The notes beneath the pieces were generated by a model, which did no database searches, was not told the origin of the DNA, and saw only the letters and a list, made by a program, of their open reading frames with translations. A program made the translations under genes and the position numbers. From Paracraurococcus lichenis (GTDB taxonomy: Bacteria > Pseudomonadota > Alphaproteobacteria > Acetobacterales > Acetobacteraceae): a stretch of 64,000 nt of DNA. The stretch lies in the NCBI RefSeq assembly GCF_030657435.1, contig NZ_JAUTWS010000007.1, forward strand, positions 162,467 to 226,466, in the 5' to 3' direction. Below, one piece after another: positions 42,303 to 53,680 of the stretch (its first letter is position 1; each line of letters starts with the position of its first letter).

Positions 42303-43162
42303 GCCGCATTCCCCTTCACGTGCCGGGCGAAGAGGTCGAAGAGCCGCCGCACCACCGGCCCGACCTGGCCGTCGCCGACCGGGGCGCCGTCGATGCGCGT
42401 GATCGGCTTCACGAAGGAGGTCGCGGAGGTCAGGAAGGCTTCCCGCGCGCGGCGCATCTCCTCGAGCGAAAAGGCGCGTTCCTCGAAGCGGATGCCGGCT
42501 GCCTGGAGCTCAGCGATCAGCGCGCCGCGGGTGCAGCCGGGCAGGATGACCTGGTCGAGGTGGCGGGTGCGGATCACCCCCTGCTCGTCGACGATCCAGA
42601 AGCTGGTGGCGGCGCCCTCCGTCACCATGCCCGTCGCTTCCTCGTAGAGGATGGCCTCGATCGCCCCGGCCTCCCGCGCCGCCTGGCGGGCAAGGACATT
42701 GGGCAGCAGGTTCACCGACTTGATGTCCCGCCGCGCCCAGCGGAGGTCCGGATGGGTGATGCAGGCGGCGGCCCATCGTTCCACGGATTGCGGATAGGGT
42801 GCGATGCGCTTGACGGTGACGACCAGGGCGGGCGGCACCGGCTTCGCCGGGAAGGCATGGTCGCGGCGGGCGACACCGCGGGTGACCTGCATGTAGAGCA
42901 GCCCTTCGGTGACGCGGTTGCGGCGCGCGACCTCGGCAAGGACGTGGCGCAGCGCGGCGCGGGTCATCGGCATGGGCAGGCGGATCTCGCCGAGCGAGCG
43001 TTCCAGCCGGTCGAGGTGCCGGTCCGCGTCCACGAAGCGGCCGTGGTGGAGGTGCACCACCTCGTAGATCCCGTCGCCGAACTGGTAGCCGCGATCCTCG
43101 ATGTTCACCTCGGCCAGGCGTTGGTCGAGGTAGCGGCCATTGACATAGGCGATGCGCGACAT
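42299..43162 (-). CDS. dat: D-amino acid aminotransferase (class IV)
   Basis: A 287-residue fold-type IV PLP transaminase. The catalytic lysine is in RRDIKSVNLLPNVLARQAAREAGAIEAIL; EGAATSFWIVDEQGVIRT and RGALIAELQAAGI complete the cofactor site. N-terminal VNGRYLDQRLAEVNIEDRGYQFGDGIYEV is diagnostic of D-alanine transaminase versus branched-chain enzymes. It likely makes D-glutamate or D-alanine for peptidoglycan. The start ATG 43162 is preferred over a much longer frame that is a shadow of the monooxygenase gene. It heads a two-gene operon with the HAD phosphatase. Confidence 0.9.
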   Translation of the reverse strand: MSRIAYVNGRYLDQRLAEVNIEDRGYQFGDGIYEVVHLHHGRFVDADRHLDRLERSLGEIRLPMPMTRAALRHVLAEVARRNRVTEGLLYMQVTRGVARRDHAFPAKPVPPALVVTVKRIAPYPQSVERWAAACITHPDLRWARRDIKSVNLLPNVLARQAAREAGAIEAILYEEATGMVTEGAATSFWIVDEQGVIRTRHLDQVILPGCTRGALIAELQAAGIRFEERAFSLEEMRRAREAFLTSATSFVKPITRIDGAPVGDGQVGPVVRRLFDLFARHVKGNAA

Positions 43163-43447
43163 GCGGCGTCCCGGCGGTGGTGTGGGTCGGGGGATGGTGT
43201 GGCCGAGGGCGGGCGGAAAGGGAAGCGGGGGCCACCGGGTCGGGGCCGGCCAGGCACGAGATGCTTGGCGGAAGCATAGATTTTCAAATAGTCTCGGATG
43301 TGCCCAGGCCGGTTGCGCGGTGCGGCGCCCGGCTGCGCCGCCGCATCGGCCACCGGCCCGGGCGCGCCGGAGGGACGCCCCGCCCGCGGCAGCGCGGCGA
43401 GAGGACGCGCCCCCGCGCCAAGCAAGACGACGGACGGGGAGCGAGAC

Positions 43448-45091
43448 ATGACCGAGTCGACTCTCGACACCAAGCCGGCGGAAGGCGCCGCGCCCGCGCG
43501 GACCCTCGATGCGCTGATCATCGGCGCGGGCGTGGCGGGGCTCTACATGCTGCACCAGCTTCGCCAGCAGGGGCTGAAGGTCCGCGCCTACGACGCCGCC
43601 TCGGGCGTCGGCGGCACCTGGTACTGGAACCGCTACCCCGGCGCCCGGTTCGATTCCGAATCCTATATCTACCAGTACCTGTTCTCGGAGGAGCTCTACA
43701 AGGGCTGGAGCTGGAGCGAGAAATTCCCCGGCCAGCCGGAGATCGAGCGCTGGCTCAACTATGTCGCCGACAGGCTCGACCTGAAGAAGGACATCCAGTT
43801 CGGCACCACCATCACCGGCGCCCGGTTCGACGAGGCGACCGACCGCTGGACGGTGCGGACCGACACCGGCGAGACGATAGACACGCAGTTCCTGGTGACC
43901 TGCGGCGGCATGCTCTCCGCCCCCCTGACCGAGGTCTTCCCAGGGCAGGACAGCTTCAAGGGCCGCGTCATCCATACCGGCCGCTGGCCGAAGGAGCCCG
44001 TGGACCTCGCCGGCAAGCGCGTGGGCGTCGTCGGCATCGGCGCCACCGGGATCCAGGTGATCCAGACCATCGCGCCCGAGGTCGGACACCTCACGGTCTT
44101 CGTCCGCACGCCGCAATACGTCGTCTCGATGAAGAACCCGGCCTATGGTCCCCGGGAGGCCGAGGCCTACAAGGCGCGGTTCGCGGAGCTGCAGCGGACG
44201 TTGCCGAACACCTTCACCGGCTTCGAGTACGACTTCACCCATACATGGGCCGACCTCACGCCCGCGCAGCGGCGCGAGGTGCTGGAGGCCTGCTGGCAGG
44301 ACGGCTCGCTCAAGCTCTGGCTCGCCTCCTTCGCCGAGATGTTCTTCGACGCGGCGGTGAATGCCGAGGTGTCGGAGTTCGTGCGCGAGAAGATGCGCGC
44401 GCGCCTCAAGGACCCGAAGCTGATCGACCTGCTGATCCCGAAGGACTACGGCTTCGGCACGCACCGGGTGCCGCTCGAGATGAACTACCTCGAGGCCTAT
44501 CTCCGCCCGAATGTCGAGGTGGTGAATGTCCGGGACAACCCGATCGAGCGGGTGGTGCCGGAGGTCGTCCAACTTGCGGACGGCACGGTGCATCCGCTCG
44601 ACATCCTCATCCTGGCGACCGGCTTCGATGCCGGCACCGGCGCGCTGACCCGGATCGACATCCGCGGCCGCGGCGGGCGGAGCCTGAAGGAGGACTGGAG
44701 CCGCGACATCCGCACCACCATGGGCCTGCAGGTCCATGGCTACCCGAACCTTTTCACGACGGCGACTCCCCTCGCCCCCTCGGCCGCGCTCTGCAACATG
44801 ACCACCTGCCTGCAGCAGCAGACCGAGTGGATCAGCGACTGCATCCGGCACATGCGGGCGAAGGGGCTGACGGTCTGCGAGCCGAGCAAGGAGATGGAGG
44901 ACCGCTGGGTCGCGCACCATGACGAGACGGCGAGCGCCAACCTGATCTCGAAGACGGTGTCCTGGTATCTCGGATCCAACGTGCAGGGTAAGCCGCGCCG
45001 CGTGCTCTCCTATACCGGCGGCGTCGGCACCTACCGGCAGAAATGCGCCGAGGTGGCCGCGAGCGGCTACCAGGGCTTCGAGATGCGCTGA
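43448..45091 (+). CDS. flavin-containing monooxygenase, Baeyer-Villiger type
   Basis: A 547-residue class B flavoprotein monooxygenase. There are two Rossmann sites: FAD IIGAGVAGLYMLHQLRQQGLKV and NADPH GKRVGVVGIGATGIQVIQ. The Baeyer-Villiger fingerprint FKGRVIHTGRWP (FxGxxxHTxxWP) lies between them. The C-terminal half includes EFVREKMRARLKDP and the ATGFDAGTGALTRIDIRGRGG motif. It should insert oxygen into a ketone using NADPH and O2. The ketone is unknown. The start ATG 43448 follows GGGGAGCGAG. It stands alone between a divergent transaminase and repeat B. Confidence 0.9.
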   Translation: MTESTLDTKPAEGAAPARTLDALIIGAGVAGLYMLHQLRQQGLKVRAYDAASGVGGTWYWNRYPGARFDSESYIYQYLFSEELYKGWSWSEKFPGQPEIERWLNYVADRLDLKKDIQFGTTITGARFDEATDRWTVRTDTGETIDTQFLVTCGGMLSAPLTEVFPGQDSFKGRVIHTGRWPKEPVDLAGKRVGVVGIGATGIQVIQTIAPEVGHLTVFVRTPQYVVSMKNPAYGPREAEAYKARFAELQRTLPNTFTGFEYDFTHTWADLTPAQRREVLEACWQDGSLKLWLASFAEMFFDAAVNAEVSEFVREKMRARLKDPKLIDLLIPKDYGFGTHRVPLEMNYLEAYLRPNVEVVNVRDNPIERVVPEVVQLADGTVHPLDILILATGFDAGTGALTRIDIRGRGGRSLKEDWSRDIRTTMGLQVHGYPNLFTTATPLAPSAALCNMTTCLQQQTEWISDCIRHMRAKGLTVCEPSKEMEDRWVAHHDETASANLISKTVSWYLGSNVQGKPRRVLSYTGGVGTYRQKCAEVAASGYQGFEMR

Positions 45092-45215
45092 CCGCGGCGC
45101 CGCGCCCGGCGCCCGGGTTGCTGGAGGAACGGACACGCACCTGGGCGCGCTGCCGCTCGACCCGGGACGAACCCGGGGCGTTCTCGCACTGCGTCATCCG
45201 CGCGGGAAGGCCCCA

Positions 45216-45322
45216 AGCAAACCCCTTCGGGTTTGCGCTGCAATAGAACCCTGAGCAGGCTTTCGCTGCAAAGGGTTGGGCCGCAAGAAGCGTGGCCCAA
45301 CCCGCAAAAACCTGCTCAGGGC
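45216..45322 (+). repeat. dispersed multi-hairpin repeat, copy B
   Basis: The plus strand reads AGCAAACCCCTTCGGGTTTG (a perfect 8-bp hairpin), CCTGAGCAGGCTTTCGC, then GGGTTGGGCCGC, a short loop, GCGTGGCCCAACCC and AAAACCTGCTCAGG. The GGTTGGGCC/GGCCCAACC inner stem and CCTGAGCAGG/CCTGCTCAGG outer stem form a long nested structure. It is the same element as copy A in the opposite orientation. The distal TCA is the complement of the TGA stop of the carboxyltransferase gene, so again the element starts at a gene's stop. Confidence 0.75.
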
Positions 45323-46878
45323 CGGATCCCGTGCGCCCGCATCCCCGGCTCCAGCACCCGCTCCGCAAGGCCGGCGAACTCGCAGAGCAGCCGTCGCGTC
45401 TGCCGCGGGTCGATGATCTCCTCCACCCAGAAGGCCTCCGCCGTCCGCAGCGGCGAGCGGAGCTGCTGCAGCCGCGCCTCGATCTCCGCCAGCTTCGCCG
45501 CCGGGTCCGCGGCGGCGTCGAGATCGGCGCGATAGGCCGCCTCGATCCCGCCCTCCAGCGGCAGGCTGCCCCAGCGCGCGCTCGGCCAGGCATAGCGGAC
45601 GGAGTAGCGGCTGGCCGGCTGGTGCACCACGCCGGCGACGCCGAAGGCGTTCCGCACGATCACCGTGCACCAGGGCACCGTCGTCTGGTTCACCGCCGCC
45701 ATGGCGCGCACGCCCCAGCGGATGGTGGCGCGCTGCTCCGCCTCCAGGCCGATCATGAAGCCGGGGCAGTCCATGAGGTAGACGACCGGCAGGTGGAAGG
45801 TCTCGGCGAGGTCCACGAAGCGGATGACCTTGGCGCAGGCATCCGCCGTCCAGGACCCGGCATAGTGCATCGGGTCGCCCGCCAGCACCGCGACCGGCAT
45901 CCCACCCAGCCGAGCGAGGCAGGTCACGACCGGCCGGCCGAACCACCGGCCGATCTCGAAGACCGAGCCGCGGTCCATCAGCCCCTCGATGATCGGCCTG
46001 ACGCGGTAGGGTTTTCTGAGGTCGCGCGGGATGACCGAGAGCCAGCCCTCGTCGGTGCGGTCCGGGTCGTCCTCGCTCGGCAGCCGCTGCGGCAGCTCCC
46101 AGACGTTCGAGGGCAGGTAGCTCAGGAAGCGGCGGGCCGCCTCGAAAGCCTCCTCCTCGGTCTCCACCGCATGGTCCACCGCGCCGGACTTCGTCTGGAT
46201 CTCCCAGCCGCCCAGCTCCTGCTTGCTCACCGGCGTCCGCCCGAGCGCGTTCACCACCGGCGGGCCGGCGACGAACATCGCGCTCGTCTCCTTGGTCATG
46301 ACGCTGAAATGCGTCGCCGCCAGCCGCGCCGCCCCGAGCCCGGCGACGGAGCCGAGGCCGAGCCCCACCACCGGCACGCGGGAGAGATTGTCGCCGGTGT
46401 GGTGGTACAGCCAGTTCCCGCCGATGCCGCCCGGCAGGTTGGCCCGGCCCGTCGTCTCGATCGTCTTGACCGAGCCGCCGCCGCCCGAGCCCTCGATGAT
46501 CCGGATGATCGGCAGGCGCAGGTCGGCGGCCATGCGCTCGGCCATGATCGGCTTCTCGCGGATGGTGGCGTCCGCGCTGCCGCCGCGCACGGTGAAGTCG
46601 TCGCCGACCACCACCACCTGGCGGCCCTCGACCAGCCCTCGGCCCATGACGCAGTTGGAGGGGGTGAAGCCCGCCAGCCTCCCGTCCGGCCCGTATTCGC
46701 CGCGGCCGGCGATGGCGCCCACCTCATGGAAGGAGCCGGCGTCGAGCATGGCGCCGATGCGCTCCCGCACCGTCAGCCGGCCGCCCTCATGCTGGCGGCG
46801 GACCTTGTCGGGCCCGCCCATCGCCTCCGCCATGGCCTGGCGGCGGGCGAGCTCGTCCAGTTCGGGCTGCCAGCTCAT
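45316..46878 (-). CDS. acyl-CoA carboxylase, carboxyltransferase (beta) subunit
   Basis: A 520-residue biotin-dependent carboxyltransferase of the propionyl/methylcrotonyl-CoA carboxylase type. N-half: RLTVRERIGAMLDAGSFHEVG, VVVGDDFTVRGGS, the oxyanion glycine loops VPVVGLGLGSVAGLGAARLAATHFSVM. C-half: GDPMHYAGSWTADACAKVIRFVDLAETFHLPVVYLMDCPGFMIG and the second oxyanion region IVRNAFGVAGVVHQPAS. No biotin carboxylase or biotin carrier gene lies in the window, so the partner must be elsewhere. The acyl group is unknown. ATG 46878 follows AGGGGATGGAG. Its stop lies in repeat B. It diverges from the thiolase gene. Confidence 0.9.
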   Translation of the reverse strand: MSWQPELDELARRQAMAEAMGGPDKVRRQHEGGRLTVRERIGAMLDAGSFHEVGAIAGRGEYGPDGRLAGFTPSNCVMGRGLVEGRQVVVVGDDFTVRGGSADATIREKPIMAERMAADLRLPIIRIIEGSGGGGSVKTIETTGRANLPGGIGGNWLYHHTGDNLSRVPVVGLGLGSVAGLGAARLAATHFSVMTKETSAMFVAGPPVVNALGRTPVSKQELGGWEIQTKSGAVDHAVETEEEAFEAARRFLSYLPSNVWELPQRLPSEDDPDRTDEGWLSVIPRDLRKPYRVRPIIEGLMDRGSVFEIGRWFGRPVVTCLARLGGMPVAVLAGDPMHYAGSWTADACAKVIRFVDLAETFHLPVVYLMDCPGFMIGLEAEQRATIRWGVRAMAAVNQTTVPWCTVIVRNAFGVAGVVHQPASRYSVRYAWPSARWGSLPLEGGIEAAYRADLDAAADPAAKLAEIEARLQQLRSPLRTAEAFWVEEIIDPRQTRRLLCEFAGLAERVLEPGMRAHGIRP

Positions 46879-46994
46879 GCGTCTCCATCCCCTTCTTTCC
46901 GCGCATTGCAGCACGCGGGAGGCGCAAGGGGTAGGGAGGTGGCGGGGGCCGGCGGGGCGGCCTATCCTCCCCGCCAACCGCACGGAGGAACCCC

Positions 46995-48185
46995 ATGCCC
47001 GCCCCCACCATGGCCGCCCCGGACGCCTGCATCGTCGGCTGGGCCCATACTCCCTTCGGCCGCAGCGAGGCGCCGGACCTCGAGACCCTGCTCGCCCAGG
47101 TCGGCCGCACCGCCATCGAGGATGCCGGCATCTCCCCGGCCGAGATCGATGCCGGCTTCGTCGGCGTCTTCGGCGAGGGCTTCACCAACCAGGGCTTCCC
47201 GAGCTCGCTCATCCTGCAGAGCGTGCCGGAGCTGCGCTTCAAGCCCATCACGCGCTACGAGAATGCCTGCGCCACCGGCACGGCGGCGATCCATGGCGCG
47301 CTCGACTTCCTGGCGGCGCGGCGCGGCCGCTTCGCGCTCGTCCTCGGCGCCGAGAAGATGACGGCGACCCCGGGGCCCCAGGTCGGCGACATCCTGCTGA
47401 ACGCCAGCTACCGCAAGACCGAGCAGGACATCCAGGGCGGCTTCGCCGGCGTCTTCGCCCGCATCGCCGAGGCCTATTTCCAGCGCCACGGCGACCAGTC
47501 CGACGCGCTGGCCGCCATCGCGGCGAAGAATCACAAGAACGGCGTGGACAACCCCTGGGCGCAGATGCGCAAGGACCTCGGCTTCGCCTTCTGCCGCGCC
47601 GAGTCCGAGAAGAACCCCTTCGTCGCCCCGCCGCTGAAGCGCACCGACTGCAGCCTGGTCTCGGACGGCGCCGCGGCGCTGGTCATCACCGATGCCGAGA
47701 CGGCGAAGGCCATGCAGAAGGCGGTCCGCTTCCGCGCCGCCGTGCAGGTGAACGACTTCCTCCCCATCGCCTCCCGCGACGTCATCCGCTTCGAGGGGCC
47801 GCGCGAGGCCTGGAAGCGCGCGCTCGACCAGGCGGGCCTCGACGCCGTCACCGACCTCTCCTTCGTCGAGACGCATGACTGCTTCACCATCGCCGAGCTC
47901 ATCGAATACGAGGCGATGGGCCTCGCGCCCGAGGGCCAGGGGGCGAAGGCGGTGCTGGAAGGCTGGACCGCGGCGGACGGCAGGCTGCCGGTGAACCGCT
48001 CCGGCGGCCTGAAGTCGAAGGGCCACCCGATCGGCGCAACCGGCATCTCCATGCATGTGCTGACGGCGATGCAGCTCACCGGCAATGCGGGCGCCATGCA
48101 GCTCCCGAAGGCGGAGCTCGGCGGCGTCTTCAACATGGGCGGGGCGGCGGTGGCGAACTACGTCTCCATCCTGGAGCGGGCCTGA
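46995..48185 (+). CDS. thiolase family protein (SCP-x-like acetyl-CoA acetyltransferase)
   Basis: A 396-residue thiolase-fold protein. The nucleophile cysteine lies in RYENACATGTAAIHGALDFL. The acid/base histidine is in SVVETHDCF-like LSFVETHDCFTIAELIEYEAMGL, and GHPIGATGISMHVL is the C-terminal GHPxGxTG motif. The second cysteine of typical thiolases (CxGGG) is replaced here by FNMGGAAVANYV, as in sterol-carrier-protein-type thiolases that often lack thiolase activity. A role in acyl-CoA degradation is likely, consistent with the divergent carboxyltransferase gene. ATG 46995 follows GGAGGAA. Confidence 0.87.
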   Translation: MPAPTMAAPDACIVGWAHTPFGRSEAPDLETLLAQVGRTAIEDAGISPAEIDAGFVGVFGEGFTNQGFPSSLILQSVPELRFKPITRYENACATGTAAIHGALDFLAARRGRFALVLGAEKMTATPGPQVGDILLNASYRKTEQDIQGGFAGVFARIAEAYFQRHGDQSDALAAIAAKNHKNGVDNPWAQMRKDLGFAFCRAESEKNPFVAPPLKRTDCSLVSDGAAALVITDAETAKAMQKAVRFRAAVQVNDFLPIASRDVIRFEGPREAWKRALDQAGLDAVTDLSFVETHDCFTIAELIEYEAMGLAPEGQGAKAVLEGWTAADGRLPVNRSGGLKSKGHPIGATGISMHVLTAMQLTGNAGAMQLPKAELGGVFNMGGAAVANYVSILERA

Positions 48186-48193
48186 CCATCCCT

Positions 48194-48247
48194 GGGGAAG
48201 GCTCTGCCTTCCCCAAACCCCATCCGCCAAGGGCTTAAGGCCCTTGG
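48194..48247 (+). terminator. two tandem hairpins after the thiolase gene
   Basis: The first stem is GGGGAAGGC/GCCTTCCCC (9 bp, loop TCT, 48194-48214), the second CCAAGGGC/GCCCTTGG (8 bp, loop TTAAG, 48227-48247). They lie just beyond the thiolase stop and before cutA. This paired-stem arrangement is like dispersed terminator-type repeats of Acetobacteraceae, and the first stem resembles the one at 63300 in its GGGGAAG...CTTCCCC form. Confidence 0.6.
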
Positions 48248-48265
48248 ATCCCGTGGGTCTGCGCC

Positions 48266-48595
48266 ATGACTGACCAGGTGCTCTGGGTCTATGTGACCGC
48301 CGCCGATGCCGAGGAGGCGCGGCAGATCGGCCGCGCCCTGGTGCGCGAGCACCTGGCCGCCTGCGTGAACATCCTGCCCGGCCATACCGCCATCTACCGC
48401 TGGGACGGGGCGCTGCACGAGAACGAGGAAGTGGCCTTCATCGCCAAGACCACGGCCGCGCGCTTCGAGGATCTCCGCAGCCGCATCCGCGCCCTGCACA
48501 GCTACGAGACGCCGGCGATCCTCGCCCTGCCGGCGGCGGAGGGCGATGCCGACTTCCTCACCTGGGTGCGGGAGCAGGTCGCGCCGGGCAGGTAG
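48266..48595 (+). CDS. cutA: divalent-cation tolerance protein CutA
   Basis: A 109-residue trimeric CutA1. Conserved parts: VYVTAADAEEARQIGRALVREHLAACVNILPG and the YRWDGALHENEEVAFIAKTTAARFEDL region, ending with the hallmark LHSYETPAILALP. It is linked to copper tolerance in some bacteria and is otherwise of unclear role. It starts 18 bases after the second hairpin and ends 12 bases before the ispDF stop (convergent). Confidence 0.93.
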   Translation: MTDQVLWVYVTAADAEEARQIGRALVREHLAACVNILPGHTAIYRWDGALHENEEVAFIAKTTAARFEDLRSRIRALHSYETPAILALPAAEGDADFLTWVREQVAPGR

Positions 48596-48607
48596 CGCCG
48601 GGCCGCA

Positions 48608-49762
48608 TCAGCCCATCGGCAGCAGCACCATGGCCGCCGCCTGTGCCGCGATTCCCTCGCCGCGCCCGGTGAAGCCGAGCCGCTCGGTGGTGGTCGCCTT
48701 CACGCCGATGCGCCCCGGCTCGACGCCTAGCAGTTCCGCCAGCCGCGCCTGCATGGCGTCGCGGTGCGGGCCGATCTTCGGCCGCTCGCAGAGCAGCGTG
48801 ACATCGGCATTGGCCAGCACGCCGCCGCGCGCCGCGATGCGCCCGGCCGCATGGCGCAGGAACTGCGCGCTGTCGGCGCCCTTCCACTTCATCTCGGACG
48901 GCGGGAACCAGCGGCCGATATCGCCCTCGGCCAGCGCGCCGTAGATGGCATCGCACAGCGCATGGATGCCGACATCAGCGTCGGAATGCCCCTCGAGTCC
49001 GAACTCGCAGGGGATGGTCACGCCGCAGAGCACCATCGGGCGCCCCGCCTCGATCCGGTGCACGTCGAAGCCGGTGCCGATGCGGGGCAGCAGGCGGGTC
49101 ATGAACTGCGCCTCCACGCGCGCCAGGTCCTCGGGGAAGGTGATCTTCACGTTGGTCTCCGCGCCCGGGACCAGGGCGACGGCCTCGCCGGCGCGCTCCA
49201 GCAACTGCGCATCGTCCGTCGCCTCGCCGCCCGCGGCGCGGTGGGCGGCCAGCAGCACGGGGAAGCGGAAGGCCTGCGGGGTCTGGGCGCGGTAGAGCCC
49301 GGCGCGCGGCACCGTCTCCGCGATCAGCCCCGCCTCGCCGCGCTTCAGCGTATCCGCCACCGGCTGCGCCGGGATGGCGCCCGGCACCCGGTCCAGCGCC
49401 GCGAGCAGCGCGGGGATGGTGCCGCGCGGCACCACCGGCCGCGCCGCGTCATGCACCAGCACCACCGCCGGCGCCGGGTCGCGCGCGGCCAGCGCCTCCA
49501 GCCCGGCGCGGACGCTCTCCTGCCGCGTCTCCCCGCCGCGCACCGGCGGCAGCACGGGAAGCCCCTCGAGGATGGCGGCCACCCGCGCCTCCTCGCCCGC
49601 GGCGCAGACCGGCTGGAGCAGCGCGACGCCGCCCTCGGCCAGCAGCGACTCCGCGGCATGGCGCAGGACCGGGCGGCCGAGCAGGGGCAGGTACTGTTTC
49701 GGCTGGTCGGCCCCGAAGCGGGTGCCCTGGCCGGCGGCCATCAGGAGAGCGGCGGTCGTCAT
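48608..49762 (-). CDS. ispDF: bifunctional 2-C-methyl-D-erythritol 4-phosphate cytidylyltransferase / MECDP synthase
   Basis: A 384-residue fusion of two MEP-pathway enzymes. Residues 1-220 are Isp[23 protein letters not shown] (nucleotide-binding glycine loop and lysine) and LVHDAARP. Residues about 225-384 are Isp[21 protein letters not shown] and [26 protein letters not shown], with the zinc-binding DxH pattern. Fused IspDF is usual in alphaproteobacteria. It makes isoprenoid precursors. ATG 49762 is the natural start. It diverges from dusB. Confidence 0.96.
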   Translation of the reverse strand: MTTAALLMAAGQGTRFGADQPKQYLPLLGRPVLRHAAESLLAEGGVALLQPVCAAGEEARVAAILEGLPVLPPVRGGETRQESVRAGLEALAARDPAPAVVLVHDAARPVVPRGTIPALLAALDRVPGAIPAQPVADTLKRGEAGLIAETVPRAGLYRAQTPQAFRFPVLLAAHRAAGGEATDDAQLLERAGEAVALVPGAETNVKITFPEDLARVEAQFMTRLLPRIGTGFDVHRIEAGRPMVLCGVTIPCEFGLEGHSDADVGIHALCDAIYGALAEGDIGRWFPPSEMKWKGADSAQFLRHAAGRIAARGGVLANADVTLLCERPKIGPHRDAMQARLAELLGVEPGRIGVKATTTERLGFTGRGEGIAAQAAAMVLLPMG

Positions 49763-49941
49763 CGCGGCGGACCCTAGAGCAGATCGCCGCAGGGCGGAAA
49801 CGGCCGGAGGCGCGAATCTGCTCCATCCGCACGCCCCGCGGCGGGAACGCTGGGGCGGGCGAGAGTCGCTGCGGGAAAACCGCGTCCAGGGCGTCGGGGC
49901 GCGTTGCCGTCCGACATCACTTCGCCTACCTTGCCCAAATC

Positions 49942-51063
49942 ATGAGCATCCCCCCGCCGCCCGGCGACGCCCGGCCCGACTCCGTGCCCGCTTTGCGGTC
50001 GCTTGACCTCGGATCTGTGCGGATCGCGACGCCGGTCTATCTCGCGCCCATGTCGGGCGTCACCGACCTGCCCTTCCGCCGGCTCGCCCGCGCCCAGGGC
50101 ACGGGCATGGTCGTCTCCGAGATGATTGCATCCCAGGCCATGGTCCGGGAGAACCGCCAGACCCTGAAGATGGCGGAGGTCGACGGCTTCGGCGCGCCCT
50201 CGGCCGTGCAGCTCGCCGGCTGCGACCCTTCCGTCATGGCCGATGCGGCCCGCCTCGCGGTCGATCGCGGCGCCGCGATCGTCGACATCAATTTCGGCTG
50301 CCCCGTGAAGAAGGTCGCGCTCGGCCAGCAGGCCGGCAGCGCGCTGATGCGCGACGAGGCGAAGGCCGCCGCGATCCTCGAGGCGACGGTCAGGGCCGTC
50401 CCGGTGCCGGTGACGCTGAAGATGCGCATGGGCTGGGACCATGCCTCGCTGAACGCCCCGCGCCTCGCCCGCATCGCCGAGGATTGCGGCATCCGCCTCG
50501 TCACCATCCATGGCCGCACCCGGCAGATGCTCTATACCGGCCAGGCCGACTGGGGCTTCGTGCGGCAGGTGAAGGACGCGGTCTCGATCCCGGTCCTCGT
50601 CAATGGCGACATCCTGACCCCGGAGCATGCCGCCGCGGCGCTGCGGCTCTCGGGCGCGGACGGCGTCATGATCGGCCGCGGCTGCTACGGCCGGCCCTGG
50701 TTCCCGCGCCAGGTCGCCGACTACCTCCGCACCGGCGTCCTGCCGGCCGAGCCCACGCTCGCCGAGCAGCTCGACATCCTGCTCGCGCATTACCGCGACA
50801 TGCTCTCGCACCACGGCCGGCAGACCGGGGTGCGGCTCGCCCGCAAGCACGTCGCCTGGTACTCGAAGGGCCTGCCCGGCTCGGCCGAGTTCCGCTCCCG
50901 CATCAACCAGGTCGACACGCCCGAGGCGGTGGAGGGGCTGATCCAGGCCTATTACCAGCCGCTGCTCGACAAGGGGCTGGAGCAGGTGCGGGCGGAGTTC
51001 CACGCCCGCGGCCATGCCGAAACCCTGGACGAGCGCGGCGAGATGGGGCGCATCGCGGCATGA
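49942..51063 (+). CDS. dusB: tRNA-dihydrouridine synthase DusB
   Basis: A 373-residue FMN-dependent TIM-barrel enzyme reducing uridine in tRNA. The start [46 protein letters not shown] (catalytic cysteine in NFGCPVKKV), [19 protein letters not shown] [23 protein letters not shown] and [18 protein letters not shown] are diagnostic. The helical tail binds tRNA. It overlaps ntrB by 4 bases (ATGA), the regular alphaproteobacterial dusB-ntrB-ntrC operon. The N-terminus of about 25 residues before the barrel is proline-rich. Confidence 0.94.
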   Translation: MSIPPPPGDARPDSVPALRSLDLGSVRIATPVYLAPMSGVTDLPFRRLARAQGTGMVVSEMIASQAMVRENRQTLKMAEVDGFGAPSAVQLAGCDPSVMADAARLAVDRGAAIVDINFGCPVKKVALGQQAGSALMRDEAKAAAILEATVRAVPVPVTLKMRMGWDHASLNAPRLARIAEDCGIRLVTIHGRTRQMLYTGQADWGFVRQVKDAVSIPVLVNGDILTPEHAAAALRLSGADGVMIGRGCYGRPWFPRQVADYLRTGVLPAEPTLAEQLDILLAHYRDMLSHHGRQTGVRLARKHVAWYSKGLPGSAEFRSRINQVDTPEAVEGLIQAYYQPLLDKGLEQVRAEFHARGHAETLDERGEMGRIAA

Positions 51064-52234
51064 GCGACGTCCTCTTCTCGCGCCTGCGGCCCGACTCCGT
51101 GCGGCCCGCCCGCAACCAGCCGCTGCCGGACGCGGCGGCGATCCTCTCGGCGCTGCCCATGCCGGCGGTGGTGCTGGATGCGGAGAACCGCTTCCGCTAC
51201 GCCAACCCGGCCGCCGAGATCTTCTTCCAGCTCTCCCTGCCCTCCCTCGCCACGCTCCGGCTCGGCGACCTGCTGCCGGAGGACAGCCGGCTCTTCGCGC
51301 TCCTCGCCCAGGTCCGCCAGCATGAGGCGCCGGTCTCCGACCACGACCTGCTGCTGGACAGCCCGCGCCTGCATCGCCGCGGCGTCTCCGCCCATGGCGG
51401 CCCGCTGCCGGAGATGCCGGGCGGCGTGGTGCTGACGCTGCAGGACGGCTCCACCGCGCAGATGATGAACCGCCAGCTCAACTTCCTCGGCGCCGCCCGC
51501 GGCGCCTCGGCCATGGCGGAGATGCTGGCGCATGAGGTGAAGAACCCGCTCTCGGGCATCCGCGGCGCCGCGCAATTGCTGGAACAGGCCGCCACCGACG
51601 ACGGCGACCGGGAGCTCTGCCAACTCATCCAGGACGAGGCCGACCGCATCCGCGGCCTGGTGGACCGGATGGACATGTTCTCCGACCGCCCCGTGGAGCT
51701 CGGCCCGGTGAACATCCACCAGGTGCTCGACCACGTGAAGCGCGTCGCCCAGACCGGCTTCGCCACGCATCTGCGCATGGTCGAGGATTACGACCCCTCC
51801 CTGCCGCAGGTCTGGGGCAACCGCGACCAGCTCGTGCAGGTCCTGCTGAACCTGGTGAAGAATGCCGCCGAGGCCGTCGATCCACTGGGCGGGGAGATCG
51901 TCCTCTCCACCGCTTATCACCACGGCGTCCGGATCGCCGTGCCGGGGAGCCGGGAGCGCGTGCACCTGCCGCTGCAGGTGAGCGTTCGCGACAATGGCCC
52001 CGGGATCCCCGAGAACGTGCGCGCCACCCTGTTCGAGCCCTTCGTGACGACGAAGCGCGGCGGCCAGGGCCTCGGCCTCGCGCTGGTCGCCAAGCTGGTC
52101 GCCGACCAGGGTGGCCTCATCGAGTGCGACAGCCGCCCGGGCCGCACCGTCTTCCGCCTTTCGCTGGCCATGCCGCCCAGCGCGCCGCGCCGCGCCGAGG
52201 CCGTGAAGGGCCCCGGCATCCGCCCCAAGGGTCG

Positions 52235-52238
<4 letters not shown>
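51060..52238 (+). CDS. ntrB: nitrogen regulation sensor kinase NtrB
   Basis: A 392-residue soluble histidine kinase/phosphatase. A PAS-like N-terminal domain ([28 protein letters not shown]) is followed by the dimerisation box [21 protein letters not shown] (phospho-acceptor histidine) and an ATPase domain: N box [13 protein letters not shown]1 [11 protein letters not shown]2 [10 protein letters not shown]. It should phosphorylate NtrC under nitrogen limitation and dephosphorylate it when PII proteins signal sufficiency. It overlaps dusB and ntrC by 4 bases each, so all three are coupled. Confidence 0.95.

Positions 52239-53679
<1,441 letters not shown>

Positions 53680-53680
<1 letters not shown>

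Noticed and set aside
42299..45136. Long N-terminal extension of the D-amino acid aminotransferase frame to 945 codons
   Set aside because: The extension is antisense to the monooxygenase gene; the transaminase starts naturally at the ATG 43162 with its conserved first strand.
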